DNA of 64,000 nucleotides from Taeniopygia guttata (GCF_048771995.1 NC_133024.1:61710501-61774500); one strand, 5' to 3'. Numbered from the stretch's first letter, positions 22,001 through 37,000 are shown. The notes: a model not told the origin generated them from the letters alone. Numbers and translations are program-made.

Positions 22001-25000
22001 AAGCAAGTACTATGTACAGTCATAGAAGGAGTAAGGTGGTGAGGTAACATCAAGTTTACATAACTGACTAATAATTAAGATTATTTCCAAAAATCAAGTT
22101 TGGGCAGGTACAAACCCATACCTTCTGTGTAAGCACCTGCAAAATATTGGCTGTTTGCAGAGGGGAAATTAGCTGTTCAATGCTCCCCTGAGTATTGTGA
22201 GCCCAGGAAGCAACAATGTCGACCTGTGGGTCATCTCCTGCTTTCTCAACTCTGTAAATTCACATATGATCTGGTTTACTAATTCACGTGCGCTGTTCTA
22301 AGACACCTGTGTCACATATGGAGTAGGATATATTCTATACCATCTGCTCCTGCCGTGGGTTCTGTCTCTTGTTCCAGTGGGCTTACTGATAGGATTGAAT
22401 GCTACTTAATTCTTCATTGTATACTTCTCAGCTGGATGAGTGAACTGAGCTGACTTGCTGTGGGACCATGAGCTTGCTAGTTTTGGTGGAAAAAAGCAGA
22501 AGAGGTACAAAACAAGAAGGGAGCATGGTTGGGGACCCCAGGACTGCAGTTTTCTATGGACTGTGATCTTTGGTCATTTGAAGCCATTTATTAAACTGTA
22601 TCCTCAGTTGTGCATACCTGAATTCATTTATTATGCTTGCAGTTAATTACCTTGTAACATAGAAAAGTTACCAAATATTTGGGTGATACAAAGTACTGGA
22701 TTCATTAATTATTTTCACTAGGCTTTTTTCAGGGCATGCTGCACAACAAAGGACATGAACAGTGAATTAAAGCCTCTTTCTTGAGGGTTGAGATTCTGAA
22801 AAGAACACAAATAAAATGTTTAATAGATCTAACCTATCTGTACCCTTAGGCTACACAGTTTAAAGTCTTCCATAAAATGTCTATTTAATGGGCTCCATCA
22901 TAATGTCTCCATCTGACACACCTTTCATGCACAGTTAGAAGTTAAGAAGGGAATGGAAAAGACTTGTATAGGTGACGTATGGTTTAATATCTGTTTTTAA
23001 ATGAAATCTTAACTTTATATTTCCAGACTTAAATAGTCCTTTTTCTATGCAGGGTGGTGGTGGTTGGGAAATTTGTGCTCTCAGAGGGTTTTTTCCTCTT
23101 ACGCATTTGACAGATATTTACAGCCTTTTTGCTTGCTTGGCTGGCAGCTTTTTGCGTGGGAACTCCATATAACTTGATATTAGTCTGTTATATGTAGTAT
23201 TCTATAAGTATTTTTTAACAAAAAGAAGGTGAATAGACCTTTCATCATCCATAACAGTTTCACAGCTCTTAGTGGGAGTTTTGCGTTGTTTTTCAATTTA
23301 TTTATGTTGCTGTACCAGGTAACACTTTTTTGTTTTAATGACCAGATTCATTAGTACCTCATATCTATCCATTGTGGAAGAAATTATTGTCAGAAATCCT
23401 TTGGTTCATTTTCACTTTGTTTTGTTTATGTATTTTATAGAATTTGCCTGATTGTATGTCTGACCTCCATGATTGTATGTCTGACCTCCATGAAACACCA
23501 TAATATTTTCTCCTTTTCTTCAGTGGCCTCCTGGTTTCTGCCTTCTGTCTTCCCAGGCAGTTTAAAGAGTGACTTGCTGGCTGAGATACCTCTTTGAGAC
23601 AGGATTAATTGAGCCCCTCTGTACCCTTCTATCAGTTTTTTACATCATTGTAGTGTATGTTGTCCTAGGAGAAAGTCATGCTGTAATGACGCATTACATG
23701 TAAGCTGACCTGACTGTGGGCCATTGTTGGTAGAAAGTGTACTGTTCAAAAAGCTCTTACCTATCTCTCCCCAAGTATTCTTGGGGGAAAAAGTTCCTTA
23801 AGGCTGAGCTATGGGAACTACCCAAAAGAAAATAATAAGCATAGTGGCAATCATCCAGTGTTTTTCTTTAGAATTTAACAAAACAGCTCTTCCTGTATGT
23901 TACTTTTTACTGTTTATTTTCTGTAAGGTGATTTCTTATCTGGAGGTGAACCTTAAAATTGAAAAAAAATTCCTAACCCAGATTAACTCTCAGTTTTGGT
24001 AAAAAATAGCTACAGTACTTGTTTTTAAAAGTCCATGTTTACTTAGCTATAAGAGATCCTTGCTGAAATAGAAAGACTGATAAATGTAATGGCATTAAAG
24101 AAATCCAGTTACCTTTCCTGGCTAGAGTCCAGAACACAAATAAGTTAGGTTTGGACACCTAACATCAAAAATCCCTTGCTCAGCATTTTCCTAGTCATGA
24201 GGTATTTAAATTCAGATAAATAGGGCCTTCTTTGCCCTTAAGGCCATATTAATACTGCATCCAGTTTTCCAAGCAGGCATTCTCCCAATTGCCTCTTTTT
24301 TTTGTCTGCCAACTTGACATATAGTAAGCCAATCTATAACAAAAATATACTTCAGATGCCCCTGGAAATGGAGTGGAATACTGCCTACATTTTGAGGAAA
24401 TTGAATGTTAAAGAAACTCAAAGAAACCACTTTTGCCTTTGCCTGGTCCTTCTCCTTGTGTGTGTGCATGTCCCTTCAGTCAAACTATTTTCCGTGGCAG
24501 CCATGGAGAGTGTGATATACACTCTGATCCCATTGCCATGAGATACTGGGACAGAAGCCTGCAACTTGGACTGTTTGTTGGGGTTTGATCCCTGCTGCCC
24601 TCTGTGCTGTGCTGGGCCCCTTGGAGCCTGAGGAGCACCAAAGAACCCCTTTGGACAGAGCTGTGCTGCTCTTCACCACGTGGGGAAGAGCTTCTGGCAG
24701 GGCCAGTAGGGGCAGACTTAGCAGAGATGGATAAATTCAGTGTGTTACTAGCAGGTTAGGAAGATAACATCTCAACCCAGTAAAGATGCAAATGTCATTA
24801 AAAACAACAAAAAATTAGGAAGGATTGTCGACTTAATTGCTGACAAGATGCAACTTCAGGCTCAGCTGGACTCATTCCCAGTGTTCATCAATCTATGCAT
24901 GAAGAAAGCAGAACAAGTGAGCACTGAAAGTTCCTTTGGGGTTTTTTGTTTTGCTTTTTGTTTTAAATTTTGAAGCTCACATTTACTGTGTATATTTTAA

Positions 25001-28000
25001 TATGTTCATGTGAAACACATCAAAGTAAACACGTGCAGTGTGTTTCTTTCACTATCATTAATCACTTCAGTGTTTTAAAAAGTAACAAAAAATACACTAA
25101 TGTTAAACTGTGGTCAAGAATTGAAATATATACAGCTCTAGAAATTGGAAAGTCGCCTTTGCCAGGGCAAATGTAGCTTGACAACCATATGTTTATGTAT
25201 CAGCATATGAAGAAAGTCTGGTTAGCAAATACGGACTTTTTCCATTAAAAGCCCTCAACTTGTATTGAAACATTTTGAAGTATTTTTCAGGCCGCCTGAA
25301 GACTCAGTTGAGTATTGAAGGGAAGAAAATGTCTTTCAATTCTCTGAACAACTCGGAGAATTATTACCCTTCAACACTTTTATCACTGAACACATTCGTT
25401 TTTTGTGTCCCACCTAATGTCTTTATCTGGGTAACTTCTGTTGGTGGCACAACTGAATAACAAGGAGTGGATATGAAGGTTGGAGTTATTTGGACCTTTT
25501 TCTTTTTTGCCCATGAGGTGTTAGTGAAGAGTCAAGTGTGAGAAGTCCACTTGTCCTTTTCAGATATGTTGGGGCTTTCAGGCAGGGTGGAGGACAGCTA
25601 CTTTCAGTTGTTCCTACTTCCCTGTTTGCCAAAGAATTGTGTCAGCTCCCTCTTCCCAAACCTGCTGGGCACTTCTGTTCCTTTGAATAATCATGCAGTC
25701 TGCCTCTACTGCTCTTCTCTGCTTTTCTCAGCAGCACTGTAACACAAACATCAGCCTGATCTCTGTCAGTTCGTTCTCTGGGGTCTGGATACTCATTATA
25801 TATGTGAAATGTTTTAGTAATTTTCCTTGCTCTGATGAATGCCTGTATGAAAGGAATTGAGGCAGAACTGGCAATTTGCAGGCTAAGAAAGATGATGCTG
25901 TCATGGTGCTCTTTACTGAGATGTGGGAAGTTGTTTTCATAAATATAAGTTAGATTTTCCCTACAAAGAGAACTTGGCTAGAATATAATTAACTGGGGAT
26001 GCTTATAGATGTGTTTTTTTATACTTGAGTCAGCGTCCTCGTGGTAGCTGTTTCCTTCTTTTTTCAGTTTCACAGAAAAAGCTATGCTTTTGTGGCTCTG
26101 CTTTTTATCTTCTCTTTGTTCAAAGATACAGGAGAGAAAATAACTGTAAGTGGCTTCAGCCAGAGGTACTGCATTCTCTGAGCTTCTTTTTCTTGTGGGG
26201 GAAAGTAAATGCAGTCTTTATATTTCAAGTTTATACATAACAGATAAATAAGTGTGCATGTTTTTCACAGATATAACAACTAGAATAGGGTAATTCCTGC
26301 ATAATTTGTCTTTGTGAAAGTTTTAAAGGGTAATTTCTTCCCGTGTGTATTTTACCTTTCGGACTTCCTTAATGTCCACGTTGTGCTTGGCCTAACTAAC
26401 CAAAGCATTCTCATTGTCTTTGTGACTAATCAGGGCAGCATATCAGTTCATCTTACTTAACTGAGATGTCAAATTTAGGAGCTCTCTTGCCTGAAGGCTC
26501 TCTAGGGGGAAGTGGTTTTCAAAATCTAAATCATCCCCAGGTGCATATCTTTCCTGTGACAGATAGAGAGTGCCAGGAAGTCTGGAATCATAATTTAAGT
26601 GCCTTGATCAGGTAGGATGAATTTGGGCTGAGGCATACAGTTTTTAGGCAGATGTGTGTGTGTGTTTTCAAAAAGTGTCAATCCAATTAATTCTGAATGT
26701 CTTGGTGAAGCAGATGTGAAATACTTCACAATTTACAAGTTCATAAGTTTTTCCTCTCCCCCTACAGAGGCTGCTCTTGACCCCCCTAAGAAACCTGACA
26801 GCGAACCCTTGTTTACAAAACTGCGCAACCCAAGCACAGGCAAGTTCTGGAACTGTGACGTGAGCCTGTTAAAATTCTGGTTGATTTTCTCCACCACCAA
26901 AAGATTCATATTTCGCAAAGCTGAAATAATGATGATAGCTACAAGTCTTAAGTGCCAAAGATACTGCTGGTTATGCCAGACGGTTAATGCTGTGCAAACA
27001 TTTAGGATTTCTTTTATAATTTTAATTGGTTGAACTGTTTATTCATCAGAAATACTGGCAGAACAAAAAAGGGGTGTAATTTAAGTTCTGTTTTGAGTGC
27101 ATTAGTTTTGGGGAGCTTACAGGGTTGGGTGTTGAGTCCAAGCTTTTTTTTTTAAATCCAAATTTAGGCTTCTTAGCATTCATCTTATGCTATAAAATAA
27201 ATAAAGTTAGAACATGTGATTCAGTTGTACTTACCAAGCATTGTGGATCATTTCATGTTTAAATCTAATTTTCTTTTTGTGGCCCAGGTCATGGTGTCTC
27301 ATTTCTCCTTAACAGAGGATGAGGCACTTTGAATTCAAAATACATGAGAAAGATCAGCAAATGCAGGCAATACACTGACACCACCATCCCACCATTACTT
27401 TCTCTAGTCATATTGTTCTTTTTGTCAAGGATTTGTAATTATTCTATGATTAATTAAGAATTGGAGTATGTGATATTGCAACAGAACCTTGCAGTAAGGC
27501 TTTGTTAGGGTTAACATTCTGTTTGAAAAATGTTTTTCATGCTGGCTTTTTTTCCTTTGTCTGAGCTTGTTTCTTTTCTGTAGATTGAATTTTTATGGTT
27601 TTGATCTGAAATTGACTGCTTGTATTTATATGTATTTACATATATGTGTGTAACTGAGTCTTCAAATGCATTTTAGTGCCACAGTATAGGAACCATATTT
27701 GTTCTTGAAAGAGGAAATTGTCAAAAATAATAATACAGAATGTTAAATCACTTACTCATCATGATACCTGTTTCTTGATTGCTCAGATTTACAGTGGGAA
27801 TATAAAGCCACATTTATTTTCCACCTGTGTTAATATTTCCTGCTGTGACATACTGCCTTTGTAGTTTTTTATGTTTTTAAAAGCATGTATGTTAATTTGT
27901 TTTTCTCTGTGTATAAAAAGATCTGTTTACCTTGTAGAATCAGAGATCTTGGGAAAGTTTTCTGGGGAAAACCTAAAGTGCAATTATCACCTGGGTGTGT

Positions 28001-31000
28001 TCCTTTAGAATTTACAGGACCTTATTTATAGGCCTGCATAGACTTTCAGTTATGTAGCCTGTTATAAATACAAAATCTGAAAATGGAAGAACTGAGAACA
28101 CACTATTAATGTATTTTCCTTACCTTTTGGTCTAACAGATGAATTGTTGATGCCAGATACCGTATAAGTAGGCACTGAAGGACTCAGTGCACTAAGCACA
28201 CTATAGAATTCATGCTAACTTTATTAAATAAAAGCATACTTCGTCCTTTATGTAGACAGGTAAAAAGAACAAAATTTCTATTCCTTACAAAGACTATAAA
28301 GTAAGATCAGACTGCAATTTGGAAGTACCACAAGAACCACCAGTGAAGCTGTGAGCAAAGCTGTCTGGGTTCTTTCTCCATCCCCTGCAGTTCCTGTCTA
28401 ACAGTACTGTAGGGAACCTGTGGTAGTTGTCCTTTTAGCATAATGACATAAATTAAGGAGCTGTATTTAGGTAATAAGAAGGATCCTTTTCCCAAGATTT
28501 CATAGCTCACCACTGGATTTGGCTAGCACAATCACTGGTAGGAGTCTTAAGTTGTTCAGTCAGCACTTCTGTGAGTAGTCTGATATGGGGCTGATCAAAC
28601 TGTGGTGTAGACCCTTTTTGAGGGTGCACATGGTAATGATTGAAACCTCTGCTCCCCCTTATGACTACTCATTGCTCCCCTCCTCCCCTACCCAAAAGAA
28701 AAATTATCAGAGTACTGAAATTATATCCTTAAGTGAGGTTAAACATCTGGTCAGCCTTCTGGATAAAGGGGAAAAAAAATGCATTATCAGTCATTTTTGG
28801 GAATTCATGTGTCTACCCATTTTTGCTGACCTCCCTCCACACCTGGGGGTGTCTGCAGACTGAGCAGAGCAGTGCTGATGTCAGCTTTCAGGGCTTACAC
28901 TGAGACTTCTCTGAGCCAGCCCATCATCTGCAAGTTATTGCACCTTTGCAATTTATGTGCTCTGAGCAGGACAGCCCTGCTGTAGTTGTCCTTGTTTCTT
29001 GAAGATGGATTGATAACTAAGATAGAAGCAGTCCAGCCGACAGACTCAGCTGACTGCATTTCAGTGGCCCCTTCTGTAGTTGTGGCAACTTCCCATTTCA
29101 GATATGGAAAATGCCAGTCCTGTTTGCAGTGTGTTTGTCACCCTTTCATTGTAACCCAAAACTAATGTAAAATGGTAGAGCTGTGTTATGGGATGACCTA
29201 AAATAAAGCTTTTCTTTTCCTTTCCCAACTATTAAGGTTCTGATGGGTACTTCAAACCAACTTCTTCTAGCTTCCTCGTTTACTTATATATCTACGCATA
29301 CAGAGTCATCACAATCTATTTTGGTGCACAAAAAAAAGAGTATTTAAAATTGTCCATGAAAGGGTTGAGACTTTTGCTCCCCTAACCCAGAGTCTGATAT
29401 CCTCAAGATAAACATGATGGGAGGAGAGGGAATTCTCTTGGTTTTTACCTTTCCTCTTAACTGCAGAAAAAAGCTGATTTCTTGAGTGATTTTGATTTGG
29501 GTTTGGATCAAAGACTTTGTGTTGCAAGATGAACTATTCACACATCTTATTTATTGATTCAAATTCAGTTTCGTTTATAGAGCTGGTAAATGAACATCTG
29601 TATATAATAGTGTTTTCTGTCTGAGCTCTCTTTGTAGTGAGTTTATATAGACTGTGTGTATGTTTGTGTGTCTGTATGTATATAAGGCACATTCTTCAAA
29701 CATATTGGCTATTCTTTTGATTTTTCTGAAAGCTTACAAACACAAACCAGATTTCTTTTCAACAGGGGAAGCAACCCTTTACTTATTCAATAGTGGTGCA
29801 CAGCAGCTGTTTGAAGTAAAAGCTTTTCACGAGGAATGTCGTTCCTGGTTTATAGGTCAGACTGTTCAACAGGGTGAGTTGGATAATGCGTCTTTCCCCC
29901 ATCTTTAACTAATGTTTGTACACAGACTTTCCCCCTTTCTTCTAGTAAATTTACAGGTGTTTTCCTAGCTGTTTGAGACATGCTGCATCATATCCCCACC
30001 TTCTGATGGACTCATTTGCCATATGGATTTAGCCAGGGCTGGGGGCTTTGTCATTTCTCTTTAAAAGGTTGCCTTTTGTAGCCTCAATTAGACAGATGTT
30101 CATTTGTCGTCTCTTGAAGGGGAAAGGAGGTGTAAGTAATTCAATTGTGTTTAAACTGAAGTGCCATAAAATAGTTAGCTTTCCTTGTCAATCACACCAG
30201 CAAGTCCTCTGTGTAAGTTAATATGTATTAATGTATTATCCTATGGGAAAGAAAAGAAAGGGCTGGAAGGCCTTAGCTAGCCAAGTGAAGTGGTGTGTTA
30301 GAGCTCTAAGCACTGGAATGTATGGTCTTGCATTCTTTAAATTGCCTCTGTAGTCCGCAGCCTAAGTGCTGGGTTCTCAGGAGTGGTCTGAAGCTGCTAT
30401 TTCAGTGTCCTCTTCGAAGGCAGCTGGTCTGTACTATCCTGGACATTCTCTGATCCTGCTCACCCTTCTGAAATGAGGAGGAAGCTTGTGTAACTTGCTT
30501 GTGATGGTTTTCACAATCTATTTTCAGTAAGGATGTCATTACAGCAGTGTTTCTCTGCCAGCATGTCCACAGACCAGCATGTCCATAAGTATTAATTCAG
30601 AAGATTAAGGTATATTTGTTTTATTTCTTTCCATTAGAGAAAAGTCCATTTATAGTAATAAATAAAAGCAACCCTTCCAGACATATGCTGTCTTTAACGG
30701 TAATATCCCAAAGTGTGTGCTAACTTTTAAACATCCTCTACAGGCACATAAAGCAATGCAAGCAGTATGTCTCTGAGCTTTTCCTTTTTCTGTCTTGGGG
30801 GTGAGCCAACAGACTGGGTCTGCTCCCTGCTCCCAATTATGTCCACATTGTATTCTCTCTCTCCCTTTCTAACCTTTATTTTGGCCCTTGGGAAACAGTT
30901 GCCTTAAGAAATCATGCCCTCAGTTTTCTTTTAAAAATACAGTGGAAAAATTGTTCCTGAATGTTAGGGCTGGTGTATCTCTGAAATGGTCGGGAGAAGA

Positions 31001-34000
31001 ACACCACAAAAAAAATTCTGTGTGTTTGCAATTAAAACAAATTATCTGGTTATCTGCAGAGAAGGGCAGAGGTTTTTATACACCTCTAGTGAATCTGAAT
31101 CCTTAGAACAAACAAAAATAACTCTTCCTGGAATTTGGGTGGAAAGCATTTAAATGGAAGCTTTGAGAAAGTGGTTCTTTTTCCTCCTAATTTCAATAGC
31201 AAAGCTTTTGTGTTTGTAGGTAGTCCTGATGCTTGCTTTGCCTCACACTGAGCTTCATGTTGATAGTACATGGTAGATTGGATACCAGCTTTGCCCAAAA
31301 CACATTCTTCCCACATGATCTTTTGTTAGTTTTAGGGTCACCATAATAGGATTTCCTTTTCTTTAATTATCTTAATCATGTGCTTTAAACAAAAAAAAAA
31401 AATTATTACATTTATTTGCTTTTGATTTATTAATTACTGTCAAATTGCCATCAATTATTTGGTTTGATTAGTGAATTTCCTTGATGTTACATTGTTTCCA
31501 ATTATCTGCTGTTGTACAAAAGGCCTGACTAAGCCATTGTCCTGCAATGAACTCCAGATGGGCAGAGGTGTCTCTTTCAATGGGAGACCAAGTTCTTCCT
31601 CTGTGTGTAACCTTGAATACAACACACTGGGCCATATTTTCTGATCTAAGTTTATTTTGTTCCATTAGGAGACTGCAACAGATTCTCCCTTTACAAATGA
31701 AGGCAACTCTCACTTAACTAGCCTTTGAAATTCTTTCTTGTCCTGCCAGCACAGTGTTACCTTGTCCAGTGTTAGAGGTGGAGTATTGCTGAATATCTCT
31801 AGTGTACCAATCCAATTTCTGTTGCCCCCAAATCTGCCCATAGAGGGCAGCTTCAATTTTGCTGGTTTTAATACAGTCCAGAAAAAAGGCAAAACTCAGA
31901 GTACATAAAGCAGAACTCCTGAAGTGGAGTTTGTGCTTTGGTTTGGCAGGGTAGACAATTGAGTTATTTCTGGTTTTTTAATATAAAATCACAAATACAA
32001 TTTTTCTGTTTGTTTTTTTAAAATATTGGGATAGTTACTAAAAAAAAAATTCACACTCCTAAAAAAAAATCCTAAAGTCACAAAAAGTCAATCTGTTGTA
32101 GAGGCTTACTTTTGGATGTCTGTCACCTAGATGGACGCCTGCTGTTTGTTACACCAATGGACCCCTTATTTCTGATACTTTACTACCTCATAAAGGCAGA
32201 CAAAGAGGTAAGCCTGCTTTATTTTTCTATCTGGAATTCTCAGGAGAAAACATTATTTCTGACTTCAGTTCCGCAAAAGTTGTATTAATTTTACAAAGAG
32301 TGGCTTCCATAATAATGGAAATTTAGTTTGCTTTTAAAGCAGAATTATCTTAATACCTAGAAGTATTTTTGTTTGCATTTAGTTGGTAAATTATGTTACA
32401 AGAGTCAGCTTTCAATCTCAACAAACACTAATCACCTTTTTTAAGAGAGAAGAATCTCTTTTGTCTTTTTATGAGAGACTCTTCCACAACTGTTGAATTT
32501 AAAACGCTGACATGTCATCAGATCAAAACCTTTCTGAGTTTTTGATCAGAGCCCTTTCTGAGGCATCAATAAAATGGTTATTTTGGGAAAGAAGGAGAAA
32601 AGAAAGAAAAACTTGGATGCTGTGGAGGAGGAAGGAGGAACATTTCTGTGGAAGTTTGAACTTGAAAGGAAACAGCCACATTTGTAGAGATGCCATATCA
32701 TAGAACAGCAGTGGGATGATTGAGTATCCAAATGTTGGGTAGTTAAAAAATGGCTTCATTGATTTATCATGGGTGTAGCAAAACCTCACCTAATTTCTGA
32801 GATATATCAAAAATCATAGGCAAATTTCTGATTTTTTTAATAAGCAACCTGTGAAGAAAGGGGGCACAAAATTAAATTGAAATGTTGATTTTTTTTCTTA
32901 TTATTCTTCTTGTTTGTTTTTTTTTTTTTGTGGAGACAATTCACCTTATGCATCCTAAGAGTTTTTGCTCTAAAAGAATTTCTACAAGGTTGCTTGCTAT
33001 TTTCTGCTTTAGATTGCAAGTGGAGAATGCAGGAGAACAGATTATTTATGGTGAAGATATAAAGTCTTCCTATACCTCTGTAATATTATGTTACTGTTCC
33101 ATTGTGATTTTTTAATTATCTAAGGTATAGGGTGTGCAGATGTATTCTGTATATCGGTCAGGCTGGTCCATCAGAAGAGGTCATTCCACAGGTAGTTCAG
33201 CTTGTTCCCTGGGCACTGCACTCTGAATTCATCATTCATTTGAAAGCTTTATACCAAACTTAAATTAGGGAAGTAGTAAATCTCCTCTGTTTATGTGGAG
33301 TGGTGTTGAGATAGCCTCAGTAAAGGACAGCTACTTCTGTTGTTTCTGTTCTTAGGAAGAGTCCTGTGCTGCCCTTCACTTTTTCAGTACATTGTTTTCT
33401 AGGTTTTCTGGGCCAGGCATGATGCCACATAAATGCATAGAGCTGTTGTGGGTCCTAAAAAAGGGCCAATGCTTTCCTGCAGCACCTTGCCTATGTTAGT
33501 GTATTCTACAGTCTTGTGGCAAGGTTAGCATGAGTGCAGCACAGTCACTTTCAGCTTGAAATAATGGATATCACTGGATATGATAGAATCATCCTTTGCG
33601 CTATCCTTCAATTTTGATAGTGTGATGCAGGATTGCTTGGTGTGTCTCTGAGCAGAGCCATCTCCTGTACAGCACCTTTCTTGGCTTAAGCTCTGCGCCC
33701 ATGCATGATGTAAATACAGCTATCTTGTTTTGGGACACAAAGAGGTAAGTTACCTACAAGAAAGAGCTTGTTGCAGTTTTATTTTTGTGTCTCCTAACTT
33801 CTTTTTTCCACGGCTATTGTGCCTTTTCCCTTTTAAGGAGAAGAAACCCTCTAAATACTTTCTTAGTTCTGCTTTTTGTGTGTTTGTTTGGGATTTTTTT
33901 TTCTTGTTTTTATTGTGATTTAACAATAGATGGTTACTTTTATTAAGCCTCTGAGTGTCTAGCAAGAGAATTAATTAATAATGAAAGCAGTATACTCCAA

Positions 34001-37000
34001 GTGGGTTTTTCATGCTGACCAGTGTAATGAGTTCAGCCTTGGCTGCAGAGAGCACACACTCTCTGAACATGAGAAGTTCACAGAGTCTTTGTACTGATGC
34101 ACTAAAGGATCTTTCCAAAGGGAAGGTTGCCACTTGTGCCAAACCATGCTGAATGATTATACATTGTTTGGCAATGGCAAAATTTGTTTGATGGTTCTGT
34201 CATGTGTGGAGCTATTTAAGTTGTGCCAAAATCACTTTATATCCCTACTCTGGCCAAACTGGAATTGACTTTGCAGAGGTGAAAGGTTAATACTGTGTTC
34301 CAGAAGCTGCCCTGCTCCTTCGAGATTTATCTTTGTGGAAGGAAAAGCAAAATTTGACTGGAAGTTATGACACTGGGTTTAATCCAACAGGTTTTGGTCT
34401 AAAACACTATTGGCACACACTGACTACTGTGTCTTATGTCATCTTCCAAAAAATTCTGCTGTACTTCACATTAGTTTCTCCCTATGTTGTTTTAAATTTG
34501 GCCTTTTAAGTGCAGCATTTGAGGAGTTCAGCATTTTGCAGGTATTTACTGGTCTGAAATAAATATTTATAGCTTGCTTTGTAATCAGTTTCTGAATGTG
34601 TCATGTGTTACCATTCAAAATACGATCTTCTTTAAATCCTTTATTTTAAAACTATGGCCATTGCATGCATATATATTTATATACATATGTGTAGTGTGTA
34701 TATATGTGTCTTAACATTTTAGTAATGCTTTTGTAATCCCTTTGATGTACTTTCAGCAGCAAGGAAAGTTCCAGCCACTTGATCAAGTTGTGCTAGACTC
34801 AGAATACCCTAGCTGCCCATTGCTGCTGAAGTGTGCAGATGTTAAAGAGTACATACAGCACGTAACAGAAGAAAAAGGTGAAAAAAAGGGGTGGGCGGGA
34901 GGGAGGACAAAAAAAAAATACTCAATTTGTTAGTGTCACCTCATTACAAGATATATTTAAATATTGGTTTTTGCTTTACCAAACAACCAAAGTGCTGGAC
35001 ACAGCTGTACTTTAAAAACAGAAGCTTAGGCTTAGAGGCTGTCATTGCAATCTTGTGAATAGAAATATGTGGATTTCAGATTATCTACTGTAACTCTGAA
35101 AATCTCATGCAGTCTTGTTGCTAGGTGTCATACAAATGATAAACCAATCAGAGCTAGCTTCTTGACATTATTGTATATGTTGTGAAGTCTCTTTGACTTT
35201 GATCAGAATTTTACATCTCTCTTAATTCTTTATTTAGTGTAGGATGGTCTGGCATGGAAGTGGTCCATTTTACTTTTTTTTCATCCTTTGTCACAAAGCA
35301 TTAAAACAATAAGTAGAAAAAAGCTGGAGAGGAACGAATATGCTGCTGAGACAAAAGAACACAAATTTTCTGGCTTTGCATAATTTAGTGTTGTGGGTTT
35401 AAGCTTAGAGACATAATTGTTTTAAAATACAAAAATTGGTTGGGATACATAAGTATATGAGAGAGAAAACTCAAATGGAAAAGGTTAGCAGGCTATCAAT
35501 TCTGTACATAGTTTCCTCAGCCTTTGCTCAGAATTCCCTTTGTGAGAGCTTTAATTTTATTTGAGGACAATATATGCTTTCTAGGGAAGGGACAGGAACA
35601 TGACATTATTTTTGCAGGTTTGCAGGTATGCAAAACTTGCAAGACCTCAGGTTTTATTTTCAGTCCTTTAAGTAGGCTTGTTAACTCCCTGATAGGGAAT
35701 GGAGATTTCCCTATGTGCACATGGAGATCTGCAGGAGAATGTACAGGAATCTTTTGCACCATCAAGTGCAAAACTAGTAAGCTGTCTGATTCTTATGCAC
35801 TAGAGCTCATCCAAGGAGTTGAGGTTAAAGTTAAAAAATATATTGAAAACTACAAACATTAAGAATTTGCTTTCACAAAGCAAGCTCACCCTTATCATTG
35901 ATATATATTTTAGAAGAAATATTTTGATGATCTACAAATAATGGGAAGCAGCTAAGGAAAGATGATGAAAAAATCAAATCTGCTAAGTAAATGACCAGAC
36001 CTCCTTCTAGCTGTAGAGAACGTTAAGATGTTTGTGGGGGCAGAAGCTGTAAGTTTATTTAGGTGAACCAGTTTAAGTATTTTGAACTTGATATGGTGCA
36101 TGTGCAATAAGGTATGGAAGTTGCATTTGAACTTCAGGTCAGGAGATGTTTCTGTTGAAAATCCTCACTTTTACAAGGGAGGAGAAAATCTAGGTAACAA
36201 GGCTGTTGTCACATTCTGTTTGGGACCGGGGTAGTTGGAATTATGTGCTTCCGTAAACACATAATTGTGGAATAATATTACTATTCCTCCTGCATTTCCA
36301 AAAGAACCTACAGAAACATCTAGTTACATTTTGTATCATTTGGACCAAACAACCTTTTTCTTTGGGTGAATTCTGACTTTCGAGAAGGCTTCTTTAGGAC
36401 AGGTGCATCTGAAATGCAAAACCACTTTTGGCTTCTCATGAAGTGGCAAGTATTTCCATTAAAAAGTATTTTTAAGCTTTTAGGCAGTTGCTGTGCTTTA
36501 CAACTTGTGTATCATGGGATAAGTAGCCAGGGTGAGAGAAGAGCTGTGAACAGAGTGACACAATTATTAAGGTTGGATGAAACCTTCAAGATGGTCTAAT
36601 ACAAGTGTCAACCTAGCATTGCCATAAGCACTCCTAAACCGTATTTCCAAGTGTCACATCCAGCCTCCTCTTGAACACTTCCAGAGACTGATTCCACCAC
36701 TGACCTGGGCACTTTATTCCAAGGCCTGACCACCCTTTCAGTGAACAAATTTTTCTAATATCTAATGTGAAGATCTCCTGGTGCAACTTACAGCCGTTTC
36801 CTTTTGTCCTTTCACTTGAGACATGGCAAAAGAGACTGACCCCCACTTCAATGCAGCTCCTTTCTGTTTCTGTTCAGTGTAGAGAGCAATAAGATCCCCG
36901 CTGAGCCTCATTGAGAGTAAACACCCCCAGCACCTTCAGCTGCTCCTCATCAGACTTGTGCTCCAGACCCTTTACCAGTTCTCCTTGCCCTTCTCTGGAC

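Larger units (their letters stand above)
16008..26767 (+). other. RNASEH2B: RNASEH2B intron 1 (10.8 kb)
   Basis: GT-AG intron. Its first 230 bases still belong to the CpG island. The rest is AT-rich, with short tandem duplications, one CRE palindrome and a GC-richer patch at 24490-24720, listed separately. No coding exon of another gene was recognised. Confidence 0.9.

Noticed and set aside
26656..27033. 125-codon frame taken as a single-exon gene
   Set aside because: It is RNASEH2B exon 2 read through into its intron; only 26768-26839 is coding.
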